A DNA stretch of 64,000 nucleotides from Lentzea terrae (GTDB lineage: Bacteria; Actinomycetota; Actinomycetes; Mycobacteriales; Pseudonocardiaceae). The position numbers and the translations under genes are program-made. The stretch covers positions 100,878 through 164,877 of the forward strand of contig NZ_QFWW01000022.1 of NCBI RefSeq assembly GCF_003265345.1, written 5' to 3'. This document shows, one piece after another, positions 7,807 through 14,945 of this stretch (position 1 is its first letter; each line of letters starts with the position of its first letter). Below the pieces are notes generated by a model. The model searched no databases. It was given only the letters and a program-made list of their open reading frames with translations, and was not told the origin of the DNA.

Positions 7807-8562
7807 GTGGACGCCCTTGCCGATCCGACGGATGCCCTCTCCGCTGTGCCTGTCGCGGGTTCCCGACGGTCGACGCCGGTGGTGGGCCACCTCAAGTTCT
7901 TCTTCGGTCCCATGGACTGCGGCAAGTCGACGCTGGCGCTGCAGATCGACCACAACAACTCGCGGCAGGGTCGCCGCGGGCTGCTGCTGGTGCGGCACGA
8001 CCGGTCGGGGCGGCCGCAGATCTCGAGCCGCATCGGCATCACCCGCGAAGCCGCGGAGATCCGCGACGACGATCTCCGCCGGCTGGTGCGGGCGGAGTGG
8101 GCGCTGGGCCGGCGCGTGGACTACCTGATCGTGGACGAGGCGCAGTTCCTCTCCCCCGAGCAGGTCGAGCAGCTGGCAGAGCTCGCGGACGACGTCCAGG
8201 TCGACGTCTACTGCTTCGGGCTCGCCACGGACTTCCGCGGCGAGCTGTTCCCCGGCTCGCAGCGGCTGTTCGAACTGGCCGACGAGCTGAAGGCCATCCA
8301 GGTCGAGGTGCTGTGCTGGTGCGGGGTGCCGGGACGGTTCAACGCGCGGGTGCGGGCCGGACGGGTGATTCGCGCCGGAGACACGGTGCTGGTCGCGGAC
8401 ACGGTTTCGGATACGGAACAGCACCGATCGGGTACAGAGAGCAACGGTGTAACCGATACCACGGAAACTACTGTGCGCTACCAAGTGCTCTGTCGGCGTC
8501 ACTTCCGGCTGGGTGATCTGGGCCCTGACGTCGCACAAAGTGGTCAGCTGCGCCTGGCCTAG
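7807..8562 (+). CDS. tdk: Thymidine kinase (type II)
   Basis: 251 aa; phosphorylates thymidine for the dTTP salvage pathway. Visible are the P-loop GPMDCGKST near residues 34-42, the Walker B/lasso element VDEAQF, the substrate segment CFGLATDFRGELFPGS and the zinc-binding CWCG paired with CRRHF near the C-terminus. The C-terminal third contains an extra polar insert (DTEQHRSGTESNG...) between the zinc halves, making it longer than the usual ~200 aa enzymes. Starts at GTG 7807. Confidence 0.93.
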   Translation: MDALADPTDALSAVPVAGSRRSTPVVGHLKFFFGPMDCGKSTLALQIDHNNSRQGRRGLLLVRHDRSGRPQISSRIGITREAAEIRDDDLRRLVRAEWALGRRVDYLIVDEAQFLSPEQVEQLAELADDVQVDVYCFGLATDFRGELFPGSQRLFELADELKAIQVEVLCWCGVPGRFNARVRAGRVIRAGDTVLVADTVSDTEQHRSGTESNGVTDTTETTVRYQVLCRRHFRLGDLGPDVAQSGQLRLA

Positions 8563-8590
8563 GCGGTTACCCACAGGGTTGGCTAGGCCA
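8555..8590 (+). terminator. Possible terminator overlapping the tdk stop
   Basis: Inverted repeat TGGCCTAG (8555-8562) / CTAGGCCA (8583-8590) with a 20-nt loop that can pair internally (ACCC/GGGT). There is no U tract, so this is a weak call. Confidence 0.3.
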
Positions 8591-8800
8591 TTAGAGTGAC
8601 GCATGAGCACAGTAGCTTGATAACGCGTCACGATCCTGTGGCGATCGCATCCATTAGTAGGAAGCCTTCGTTGACGAGTGAACGACGTCACTGTGGGCGA
8701 CCATGAGAGCGAGCCGGAAACAAACGGAGCAATCCGGGCGTTGCACACGGTGAGCAAGAAGCCTGGGCCCCGGCCCTGAGCCGAGCGAAAGGACACCGCC

Positions 8801-9145
8801 ATGGCCGACCGCGTTTTGCGTGGAAGCCGGCTCGGAGCAGTCAGCTACGAGACCGACCGCAACCATGATCTCGCTCCGCGCCGGGCAGCGCGGTACGCCT
8901 GCCCCAAGGGACACGACTTCGAGGTCCCGTTCTCCGACGACGCCGAGTTGCCGCCGACCTGGGAATGCCGCTTGCACGGCACCGAGTCGAAGATCATCGA
9001 CGGCGTCGAGCCGGAGGTGAAGAAGGTCAAGCCGCCGCGCACGCACTGGGACATGCTCCTGGAGCGCCGGTCGATCCCCGAGCTCGAGGAGCTGCTCGAC
9101 GAGCGCCTCGAAGAGCTGCGCGGACGCCGCACCCGCACGGCCTGA
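8801..9145 (+). CDS. rbpA: RNA polymerase-binding protein RbpA
   Basis: 114 aa. The whole protein matches RbpA: MADRVLRGSRLGAVSYETDRN, a zinc core with ACPKGHDFEVPFSDDAELPPTW and ECRLHG, then the basic linker VKPPRTHWDMLLERRS and the C-terminal sigma-interaction helix PELEELLDERLEELR. RbpA is an actinobacteria-specific activator that stabilises open complexes with principal sigma factors and influences rifampicin tolerance. GAAAGGA precedes the ATG. The 239-bp upstream region was searched for a sigma-R-type promoter without a convincing match. Confidence 0.97.
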   Translation: MADRVLRGSRLGAVSYETDRNHDLAPRRAARYACPKGHDFEVPFSDDAELPPTWECRLHGTESKIIDGVEPEVKKVKPPRTHWDMLLERRSIPELEELLDERLEELRGRRTRTA

Positions 9146-9161
9146 TCTTCGCAGACGCTTC

Positions 9162-9195
9162 AAGCCGTCCCGGCCTCCCGCCGGGGCGGCTTTTT
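9162..9195 (+). terminator. Intrinsic terminator of rbpA (probably bidirectional)
   Basis: AAGCCGTCCCGGC (9162-9174) pairs with GCCGGGGCGGCTT (9180-9192) with one G-U pair and a 5-nt loop, followed by TTTTTG. It also lies just beyond the 3' end of the convergent TVP38 gene. Confidence 0.9.
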
Positions 9196-9204
9196 GCGTG
9201 CCCG

Positions 9205-9855
9205 TCAGGCCTGCCGGGTGGCCTTCTGGGTCGATTTGACGAGGTTCCGGCCCCACCACACCCCGGCGACCGCCAGCACGCCCCAGATCGTCAACGCGAC
9301 GACCGACCGCGGCGATCCGAGATCGCTCAGCGCGTCCCCCAGCACCGCCGCCAGCACGGTCGACGGGACGAGGCCCAGCGCGGTGCCGAGCGCGAAGTGC
9401 CGTGCTTTGACCGCCGTGACGCCCGCGCCGTAGTTCGCCAGCGTGAACGGCAGGATCGGCAGCATCCTGATCACCAGCGTGGCCTCCACGCCCCTGGTGG
9501 CGAAGACGTCCTCGAGGACCTGGAGCCGCTCCCCCAGCCACGGCGCAACGGCCTCGCGGCCGAGCCTGCGGGCGATCCCGAACGCGATCATCGCGCCCGC
9601 GGTGAACCCGGCGATGGCGAGCACGCTCCCCCACGTGACGCCGAACAGCAGTCCTGCCGCCGTGGCGAGCACCGGCTTCGGGAAGAACACCGCCGTGCCG
9701 AGCGCTGCCGCGGCCACGAACACCACTGGTGCCGCTGCGCCGGCCTGGTCGACGAGCTCGCGCAGGCGTGCGCCGTCCGGGATGTCGACGAACTGAGCTG
9801 CTGCGGCCAATGCGACGACGAGCAGCACCAGGAGGATCAGGCCCGCACGTCGCAT
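9205..9855 (-). CDS. TVP38/TMEM64 (DedA-like, VTT-domain) membrane protein
   Basis: 216 aa from ATG 9855 (MRRAGLILLVLLVVALAAAA). Five or so hydrophobic helices include the VTT/SNARE-associated core: FFPKPVLATAAGLLFGVTWG, then GFTAGAMIAFGIARRLGR, and the re-entrant RMLPILPFTLANYGAG. The family includes lipid scramblase-like proteins; the physiological role here is unknown. A much longer reading frame extends upstream, but the added residues have no membrane or family features. Confidence 0.85.
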   Translation of the reverse strand: MRRAGLILLVLLVVALAAAAQFVDIPDGARLRELVDQAGAAAPVVFVAAAALGTAVFFPKPVLATAAGLLFGVTWGSVLAIAGFTAGAMIAFGIARRLGREAVAPWLGERLQVLEDVFATRGVEATLVIRMLPILPFTLANYGAGVTAVKARHFALGTALGLVPSTVLAAVLGDALSDLGSPRSVVALTIWGVLAVAGVWWGRNLVKSTQKATRQA

Positions 9856-9925
9856 CAGTCCAACGTACCTGGCGCGATGGAACGAACCGTGCCGCGCGTC
9901 GGCTGTTCCCGGTTTGATCGAGATC

Positions 9926-10330
9926 ATGAGATTCCAGCAGAGCCTCACCGCCGCGATCGCCGCCACGGCCCTCGTGCTCCTGGCTGCGCCGGCACAGGCG
10001 GCCTCCGGGGACTGGTTCGCGGTGAACGCCGGCCGCGGCGCTCGCGGTGACCTGGCCGGGCACGTCGAGTGGAACGAGCACACCGCCACCGTGACCGCCG
10101 TCGTGGCCGGCTTCCGGCGCGACCGGTGGACCACCGCCCACATCAACGCCTACGCCGGCGACACCCAGGTCGGCGCCTGGACGCAGGGAGTGCTGTTCGA
10201 GGCCAAGGGCTTCGAGGTCGAGCTCGGTGAACCCGGCGTCGCCGTCGACCACGTCACGGCGCAGGTGTGCGCGCCGGTCGGCTCTGATCGTGAACAGTGC
10301 GGCGAAACCGAGGACCTGTACCGCCGCTGA
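9926..10330 (+). CDS. Secreted hypothetical protein
   Basis: 134 aa. A clear Sec signal peptide (MRFQQSLTAAIAATALVLLAAPAQA, cleavage after AQA) precedes a ~110-aa mature domain with two Cys (AQVCAPVGSDREQC) that could form a disulfide. No family was recognised. It resembles small exported proteins with beta-rich domains. ATG 9926 was chosen over an upstream TTG because it opens the signal peptide. Followed 27 nt later by an aldo/keto reductase, perhaps in one transcript. Confidence 0.72.
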   Translation: MRFQQSLTAAIAATALVLLAAPAQAASGDWFAVNAGRGARGDLAGHVEWNEHTATVTAVVAGFRRDRWTTAHINAYAGDTQVGAWTQGVLFEAKGFEVELGEPGVAVDHVTAQVCAPVGSDREQCGETEDLYRR

Positions 10331-10357
10331 GACGTCTTCGCGGGCATTCTGGGCGGC

Positions 10358-11173
10358 ATGACTGTGACGCTGCCGTCCGGAGAGTCCATCCCCGCGCTCG
10401 GCATGGGCACGTGGATGATGGCCGAGCGCCCTGCCGCGCGAGCGTCCGAGATCGCGGCACTGCGGGAGGGCCTCGACCTCGGCCTGACGTTGATCGACAC
10501 CGCCGAGATGTACGGGTCGGGCGCCGCGGAGACGCTCGTCGGCGAAGCTGTCGCCGGCCGCCGGGACGAGGTGTTCCTCGTGTCGAAAGTGCTGCCGTCC
10601 AACGCGTCTGCGGGCGGTGTGGTGCGGGCGTGCGAGGCCAGCCTGCGCCGGTTGGGCACCGACCGCCTGGACCTGTACCTGCTGCACTGGCGCGGCAGCG
10701 TGCCGCTCGCGCAGACCGTGGAGGGCTTCGAGGCGTTGGTGGCGGCGGGCAAGATCCGGCACTGGGGCGTCAGCAACCTGGATCTTTCCGACCTGGACGA
10801 GTTGCCGGGCGCCTGCCAGACCAACCAGATCCTCTACAACCTCTCGCGGCGCGGCCCCGAGCACGACCTGCTGCCGTGGCACGCGTCCGTCGGCATGCCG
10901 ATCATGGCCTACTCCCCCGTCGAGCAGGGCCGGTTGCTGGGCTCGCCGGTGCTCGCCTCGGTGGCCGCCCGGCACGACGCGACGCCCGCCCAGGTGGCGC
11001 TGGCATGGGTGCTGCGGTTGCCGTACGTGAACGCGATCCCCAAGGCGGGCACTGTCGCGCACGTCCGGGAGAACGCGGCGGCGGTGTCGTTGCGGCTGTC
11101 CGCAGAGGACTTCGCGGAACTGGACCGCGCGTTCCCTCCCCCGGACGGGCCGCAGCCGCTGGAGATGCTTTAG
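10358..11173 (+). CDS. Aldo/keto reductase
   Basis: 271 aa NADPH-dependent oxidoreductase with an (alpha/beta)8 barrel. The tetrad is visible: Asp and Tyr in LIDTAEMYGSG, Lys in FLVSKVLP and His in LYLLHWRGS. Cofactor-binding IPKAGTVAHVRENAAA lies near the C-terminus. It is one of the short prokaryotic AKRs. The substrate is not predictable. It is 9 nt upstream of the SUKH gene. Confidence 0.92.
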   Translation: MTVTLPSGESIPALGMGTWMMAERPAARASEIAALREGLDLGLTLIDTAEMYGSGAAETLVGEAVAGRRDEVFLVSKVLPSNASAGGVVRACEASLRRLGTDRLDLYLLHWRGSVPLAQTVEGFEALVAAGKIRHWGVSNLDLSDLDELPGACQTNQILYNLSRRGPEHDLLPWHASVGMPIMAYSPVEQGRLLGSPVLASVAARHDATPAQVALAWVLRLPYVNAIPKAGTVAHVRENAAAVSLRLSAEDFAELDRAFPPPDGPQPLEML

Positions 11174-11182
11174 TTCCGTGGC

Positions 11183-11773
11183 ATGAGCTGGACAGGGATC
11201 GAGAGCTGGGTCCGCGCGAAGTCGCCGGCGCTGCACGCCGCCCTCCTGCCGCCCGCCACCGACGCGGACCTCGCCGCGGCGGAAGAGACCCTCGGCCGCC
11301 CGTTGCCGGCCGATCTCGCGGCGTGGTGGCGCCAGTTCGGCGGCATCGCGGAGACCTACACCCACTGGCCGCTCATCCCGCCGCACTGGCAACCGCACGG
11401 CCTCGGCGCCGCGCTTTCCCTGCGGAAGCTGATGATCCGGGCGATCAGCGGCATCCACTTCGCCACGCGCGGCGAGGAGCAGGACTTCGAGGCGGCGGCG
11501 TTGCGCGAACCCGCCGGTACGCCGTGCGTGGAGCTGTGGCTGCCCGCGTGGCTGCCGGTGGCCGGCGACGGTGCCGGGTACGAGCTGTTCGTGGACCTGC
11601 GGGCCGGTGCGCTGCAGGGCTGCGTGATGGAGTGGGACAAGTACAGCGGTGCCGACCGTGCGCCTGTGTGGCCTCATGTGACCGCGATGCTCGCCGAGAC
11701 GGTGCGGGCGTTGAGCGGCGATCATCCGGACCATCGTCTGGTGTTCGAGCACAACTACTTCTTCTGGGAGTGA
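11183..11773 (+). CDS. SMI1/KNR4 (SUKH) family protein
   Basis: 196 aa with a SUKH fold signature: ATDADLAAAEETLGRPLPADLAAWWRQFGG at the N-terminus, then the acidic FVDLRAGALQGCVMEWDKYSG and DHRLVFEHNYFFWE. SUKH proteins are often immunity proteins to polymorphic toxins or cell-wall-associated factors. No toxin gene is adjacent, so an immunity role is only possible. Confidence 0.72.
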   Translation: MSWTGIESWVRAKSPALHAALLPPATDADLAAAEETLGRPLPADLAAWWRQFGGIAETYTHWPLIPPHWQPHGLGAALSLRKLMIRAISGIHFATRGEEQDFEAAALREPAGTPCVELWLPAWLPVAGDGAGYELFVDLRAGALQGCVMEWDKYSGADRAPVWPHVTAMLAETVRALSGDHPDHRLVFEHNYFFWE

Positions 11774-11841
11774 TGCACTCTCACCTGCGGCTCACACCCG
11801 GTTCGGTAGTGTGGACCGGTCTTGTCAGCCAGACATCAGGA

Positions 11842-11910
11842 AGCGAGGTGAGCGACACATGCCAGGCGACAGTAGCCAGCGCAGGTCATTTCACCTCGCT
11901 CGTCCTTTTT
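11842..11910 (+). promoter_or_regulatory. Attenuator-like leader hairpin upstream of mgtC
   Basis: AGCGAGGTGA (11842-11851) pairs with TCACCTCGCT (11891-11900). GGA/TCC can extend the stem past a 2-nt bulge, and TTTTT follows directly at 11906. The 5' arm contains AGGTGA, the Shine-Dalgarno of a 25-codon leader ORF that runs through the hairpin. A terminator whose formation competes with leader translation fits an attenuator. It is too short and dissimilar to be called an M-box riboswitch. Confidence 0.45.
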
Positions 11911-11936
11911 GGGCACGCTTCAGTTCTGGCGTGTGA
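11859..11936 (+). CDS. Putative 25-aa leader peptide upstream of mgtC
   Basis: ATG 11859, 7-8 nt after AGGTGA, opens 25 codons ending at TGA 11934-11936, 34 nt before mgtC. The peptide is basic/aromatic, with the core RSFHLARPFWARF. The ORF overlaps the terminator-like hairpin, so ribosome progress would affect hairpin formation. MgtC genes of enterobacteria have leader ORFs (mgtM/mgtP); this is an analogous arrangement, not a homologue. Confidence 0.4.
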   Translation: MPGDSSQRRSFHLARPFWARFSSGV

Positions 11937-11970
11937 CGCGCACCCCCTGCAACACAAGGGGAGTCACACG

Positions 11971-12390
11971 ATGCACGTCTTCGACATGACGCTGCGCATT
12001 GCCGAGAGCATGGGCCTCGGCGCGTTGATCGGTTTCGAGCGGCAGTACCGCTCGCGCATGGCAGGCCTGCGCACCAACGCCCTCGTGGCGGTGGGCGCCG
12101 CGCTGTTCGTGCTGCTGTCCGCACAGGGCTTCGACGGCCAGGGCGACCCCACGCGGGTCGCCGCCCAGGTGGTGTCCGGCATCGGTTTCCTGGGCGCGGG
12201 CGTGATCCTGCGCGACGGCCTCTCGGTGCGCGGACTGAACACCGCGGCCACGCTGTGGTGCGCGGCCGCGGTGGGTTCGCTGGCAGGTGCCGGCCTGCAC
12301 GTCGTGGCGGCGGCCGGCACGGTGGCGATCATCGCAGTCAACGTCGGCCTGCGGGAGCTGGGCCGGGCCGTGGACCGCAAAGAGGACTAA
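11971..12390 (+). CDS. mgtC: MgtC/SapB family membrane protein
   Basis: 139 aa with about four membrane helices. Signature residues of the family are visible: GLGALIGFERQYRSRMAGLRTNALVAVGAALFVLLS, then RVAAQVVSGIGFLGAGVIL and SVRGLNTAATLW. MgtC proteins modulate F1Fo-ATP synthase and help cells adapt to low magnesium. AACACAAGGGGAG precedes the ATG. The unusual leader upstream suggests regulation by attenuation. Its 3' end overlaps DUF1540 by 4 bp. Confidence 0.9.
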   Translation: MHVFDMTLRIAESMGLGALIGFERQYRSRMAGLRTNALVAVGAALFVLLSAQGFDGQGDPTRVAAQVVSGIGFLGAGVILRDGLSVRGLNTAATLWCAAAVGSLAGAGLHVVAAAGTVAIIAVNVGLRELGRAVDRKED

Positions 12391-12695
12391 CGGGGCTGGT
12401 AGGTCAGGCAGTTCGCGTGGTGGGCGCCTTCGCCCTCGCCGATCCGCACGCTCTGCGCCGTGCACTCCAACGACGAGTTGTGCACGCAGTCCGCGCGGGA
12501 ACAGGCGCCGACCTGCGCGATGACCTTGTCCAGGCCGCCCTTGGTGCCCAGCGGGATGAAGGTGCCGCAGTCGGCCGCCCCGTTGTCGCCGCGCACGGTG
12601 ATCGCGAAGGCGTGGCAGCCGTCGTGGTTGTAGGAGCAGTCGTGCACGGTGCAATCGTGGACGGCGGGCATCGCCGGGTTCTCGAGGGTGGTCAT
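12387..12695 (-). CDS. DUF1540 cysteine-rich protein, two repeats
   Basis: 102 aa with two similar Cys modules, HDCTVHDCSYNHDGCHAFAI and GACSRADCVHNSSLEC, the second followed by HHANCLTY. These match DUF1540, a small, probably metal-binding domain of unknown function common in actinobacteria and firmicutes. AGGAG is correctly placed before ATG 12695. Convergent with mgtC. No enzymatic role can be proposed. Confidence 0.85.
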   Translation of the reverse strand: MTTLENPAMPAVHDCTVHDCSYNHDGCHAFAITVRGDNGAADCGTFIPLGTKGGLDKVIAQVGACSRADCVHNSSLECTAQSVRIGEGEGAHHANCLTYQPR

Positions 12696-12756
12696 GTCCG
12701 CTCCTGCCGTGGTGGGAAAGGTTCGGTGATTCGGACGATGCCACCACGGCAGAAAG

Positions 12757-12773
12757 CCCGCAATTCGAGCGGG
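12757..12773 (-). terminator. Weak terminator after the nucleotidyltransferase remnant
   Basis: On the minus strand CCCGC-TCGAATT-GCGGG forms a 5-bp hairpin followed by CTTTCTG, just past the stop of the gene ending at 12776. Confidence 0.3.
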
Positions 12774-12775
12774 AA

Positions 12776-13349
12776 TTAGGCGATCCTATCCTTCAACAAT
12801 GGCGATCGCTTCGGCCAGCCACTGTCGTTGCGCGCGCTGAGCAGCGGTAACGCCGCGTCGAAGTCGATCTGGTCTTTTGGCCGAGGTGATGTGGACTTGT
12901 AGAAGAGTTCGATCTCGGGAACCAGGTACGGGATGCCGGATTCCGTGACGTTGCCGAGCGTGGAGATGCTTCGACGCACGCGTGGATCACGTCGGGACAC
13001 CCAGTCGTCCCCATCGGATTCGTCGAGCATCACCTGGACCTGCCAGTGCTCGGAACCGGCTGGGCGGCACCAGATGTCGTGAACACCGGGTGGCAAGAGC
13101 TCGCCAGGCCGCCACGGGCGCAGGGTTCCCGGCGGATCGGCCGCCCACCACTCCCAGCCCGCCAACGCGCTGCACCGCGAGCTGGTCGCGGCGCAGCAAC
13201 AACACGTCGATGTCGGAGTGCGGACGCAGCGGGCGGCCGACCGCGAGCTCGATCGCGTAGCCGCCCGCCACCCACCACTGGACGCCGGTGAACAGCCCGG
13301 CCACCTCGGCCGGACGCAACGGGTCCCACGGGAGCTCGGTGAGTGACAT
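12776..13349 (-). pseudogene. Nucleotidyltransferase (ANT(2'')-like), frameshifted
   Basis: The N-terminal part from ATG 13349 carries the nucleotidyltransferase signature WVAGGYAIELAVGR and HSDIDVLLLRRDQLAVQR. The coherent continuation, LAGWEWWAADPPGTLRPW through IDFDAALPLLSARNDSGW, is in another frame from about 13170 to the stop at 12776. One short indel near 13165-13175 therefore breaks the gene, or a sequencing error is present. The intact family includes aminoglycoside-2''-adenylyltransferase-like proteins of about 190 aa. Everything else looks undamaged, so decay would be recent. Confidence 0.7.
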
Positions 13350-13422
13350 TCCGGCAGGGTATTGCGAACGGCGCCGGTTGCCCTGATGATCCACTGCGCG
13401 GAAAACAGGACTGGAGTGCGGT

Positions 13423-14199
13423 GTGGCGACGATGACGACGGGCGACGGGCAGCTGGTGTCCTATGTGGACCACGGCGGTGACGGCCCGCCGGTCGTGCTG
13501 CTGCACAGCTTCCTGATGGACACGACGATGTGGCAGCCGCAGGTCGAGGCGTTCGGACCGGACTACCGGTTGATCGCGATCGACGAGCGCGGTCACGGTG
13601 GCACGCCTGTCAGTGCGCCGTTCGACTACTGGGACGTGGCCAGGGACGCGCTCGCCGTTCTCGACGCGTTGAACATCGACGCGGCCGCCGTCGTCGGGAC
13701 GAGCCAGGGCGGGTTCGTGACGCTGCGGATGGCTTTGCTGGCACCGGAACGGGTCACGGCGCTCGCGGTGCTGGGCACGTCCGGTGAGGCGGAGGACGAG
13801 CAGATCGCCGCCGCGTACCAGCAGCTCACCGAGGTGTGGATCGCGCAGGGGCCGGACACGGTGGTGGAGGCGAGGGCCGAGATCTGCCTCGGCGACTACG
13901 ACGCGTCGGAGTGGACGCCCAAGTGGAGCCAGGTCGAGCCGGACCGGTTGCGGTTCATCAGCAACGCCCTGATCAGCCGGGACGGCGTGCTCGACCGCGT
14001 CGGGGAGATCACCGTGCCGGCGCTCGTGCTGCACGGCACCGCGGATCTCGCCTATCCCGTCGCGAAGGCGGAGGCGCTCGTGGCCGCGCTCCCCAAGGCC
14101 GAACTGGTCACCGTCGAGGGTGGCGCGCACTTCCTCAGTCTCACGCACGCCGCCGAGGTGAACCCGCACCTGGAGCGGTTCCTCAGCGCGAACCTTTGA
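13423..14199 (+). CDS. Alpha/beta hydrolase
   Basis: 258 aa. Oxyanion region VVLLHSFLMD, nucleophile elbow VVGTSQGGFV (Ser near residue 95), acid Asp in LVLHGTADLAYPV and base His in GGAHFLSLTH: a complete hydrolase triad with the 3-oxoadipate-enol-lactonase/haloperoxidase-like layout. No signal peptide, so cytosolic. The substrate is unknown. Starts at GTG 13423. Its 3' end overlaps the convergent methyltransferase by 17 bp. Confidence 0.9.
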   Translation: MATMTTGDGQLVSYVDHGGDGPPVVLLHSFLMDTTMWQPQVEAFGPDYRLIAIDERGHGGTPVSAPFDYWDVARDALAVLDALNIDAAAVVGTSQGGFVTLRMALLAPERVTALAVLGTSGEAEDEQIAAAYQQLTEVWIAQGPDTVVEARAEICLGDYDASEWTPKWSQVEPDRLRFISNALISRDGVLDRVGEITVPALVLHGTADLAYPVAKAEALVAALPKAELVTVEGGAHFLSLTHAAEVNPHLERFLSANL

Positions 14200-14935
14200 C
14201 GGCCCAAGCGCGCGCGGTCAGCTCGATCGGGCCCTCGGCGGGGAGACGGGAGCGGAGCAGGTCGCGGATCGCGGCGCGGTGTTCCGGCGGCAGCGTCGCG
14301 GCGTAGGCGGGTGCGGCGCCGGTGCCGCCCTCGAACGGGTCCCAGAAGTCGGCGAAGTCGCGGAACACGGTGGGCACGACGATGCCGGTCACCTCGACGT
14401 CGCGCAGGCCGGCCCCGGTCCAGAAGCTGCGCAACGGGTCGGGGTCGCTGATGTCGCCGAAGCGCAGGCCTTCGTCCGCGGCGGCTGCTGCGGGGTCGAC
14501 GTCGCGGGCGGCGTCCCAGAAGAGGCGCATCATCTGCATGCCGCTGGTGTAGTCCCACAGGTAGGAACCCACGTACGAGCCGACGCGGGCGAACTCGGCG
14601 ACGGCTCGGGCGATGTCGGGCACGAAGGTGAGCACGAGCCCGCTCACCACCACGTCGGCTTGCCGCTCCCCCAGCTCGACCGCCGTGCCGACCTCGAACG
14701 TCGCGCCGGGCACGCGTTGCCGGGCCAGGTCCAGGAACGCGGCGGACGGGTCGACGCCGGTGATCGACGAGGGCTGCGCGTGGGCGAGCACCGTCTCGGT
14801 CAGCGCGCCGGTGCCGCAGCCGACGTCGAGCCACGTGCGGCCCGGTGGCACGGCCAGCCAGCGCAGGAACTCGACCGCGACCGGCCTGCTCCACCGGCCC
14901 ACGTACCGTTCGTAAGCGGCGCCACCGTCCCACAT
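14183..14935 (-). CDS. Class I SAM-dependent methyltransferase
   Basis: About 250 aa. Motif I is WLDVGCGTGALTETVL, motif II ITGVDPSAAFLDLAR, and motif III-like VVVSGLVLTFVPDIARAVAEF. The N-terminus MWDGGAAYERYVGRWSRPVAVEFLRWL is common to UbiE-like methyltransferases of unknown substrate. ATG 14935 was chosen; a TTG at 14944 would nearly abut the epoxide hydrolase stop (14946). The two genes are surely cotranscribed. Confidence 0.88.
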   Translation of the reverse strand: MWDGGAAYERYVGRWSRPVAVEFLRWLAVPPGRTWLDVGCGTGALTETVLAHAQPSSITGVDPSAAFLDLARQRVPGATFEVGTAVELGERQADVVVSGLVLTFVPDIARAVAEFARVGSYVGSYLWDYTSGMQMMRLFWDAARDVDPAAAAADEGLRFGDISDPDPLRSFWTGAGLRDVEVTGIVVPTVFRDFADFWDPFEGGTGAAPAYAATLPPEHRAAIRDLLRSRLPAEGPIELTARAWAVKGSR

Positions 14936-14945
14936 GGCCTGCAAG

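Noticed and set aside
8702..8752. 16-codon frame upstream of rbpA
   Set aside because: Weak ribosome site and no coupling to rbpA; not distinguishable from chance.
8654..11752. 1032-codon minus-strand frame over tdk-rbpA-AKR region
   Set aside because: It runs antisense through rbpA, AKR and SUKH genes and has no recognisable domain.
11842..11936. M-box magnesium riboswitch upstream of mgtC
   Set aside because: The leader is far shorter than an M-box and lacks its conserved helices; only a simple hairpin and leader ORF are supported.
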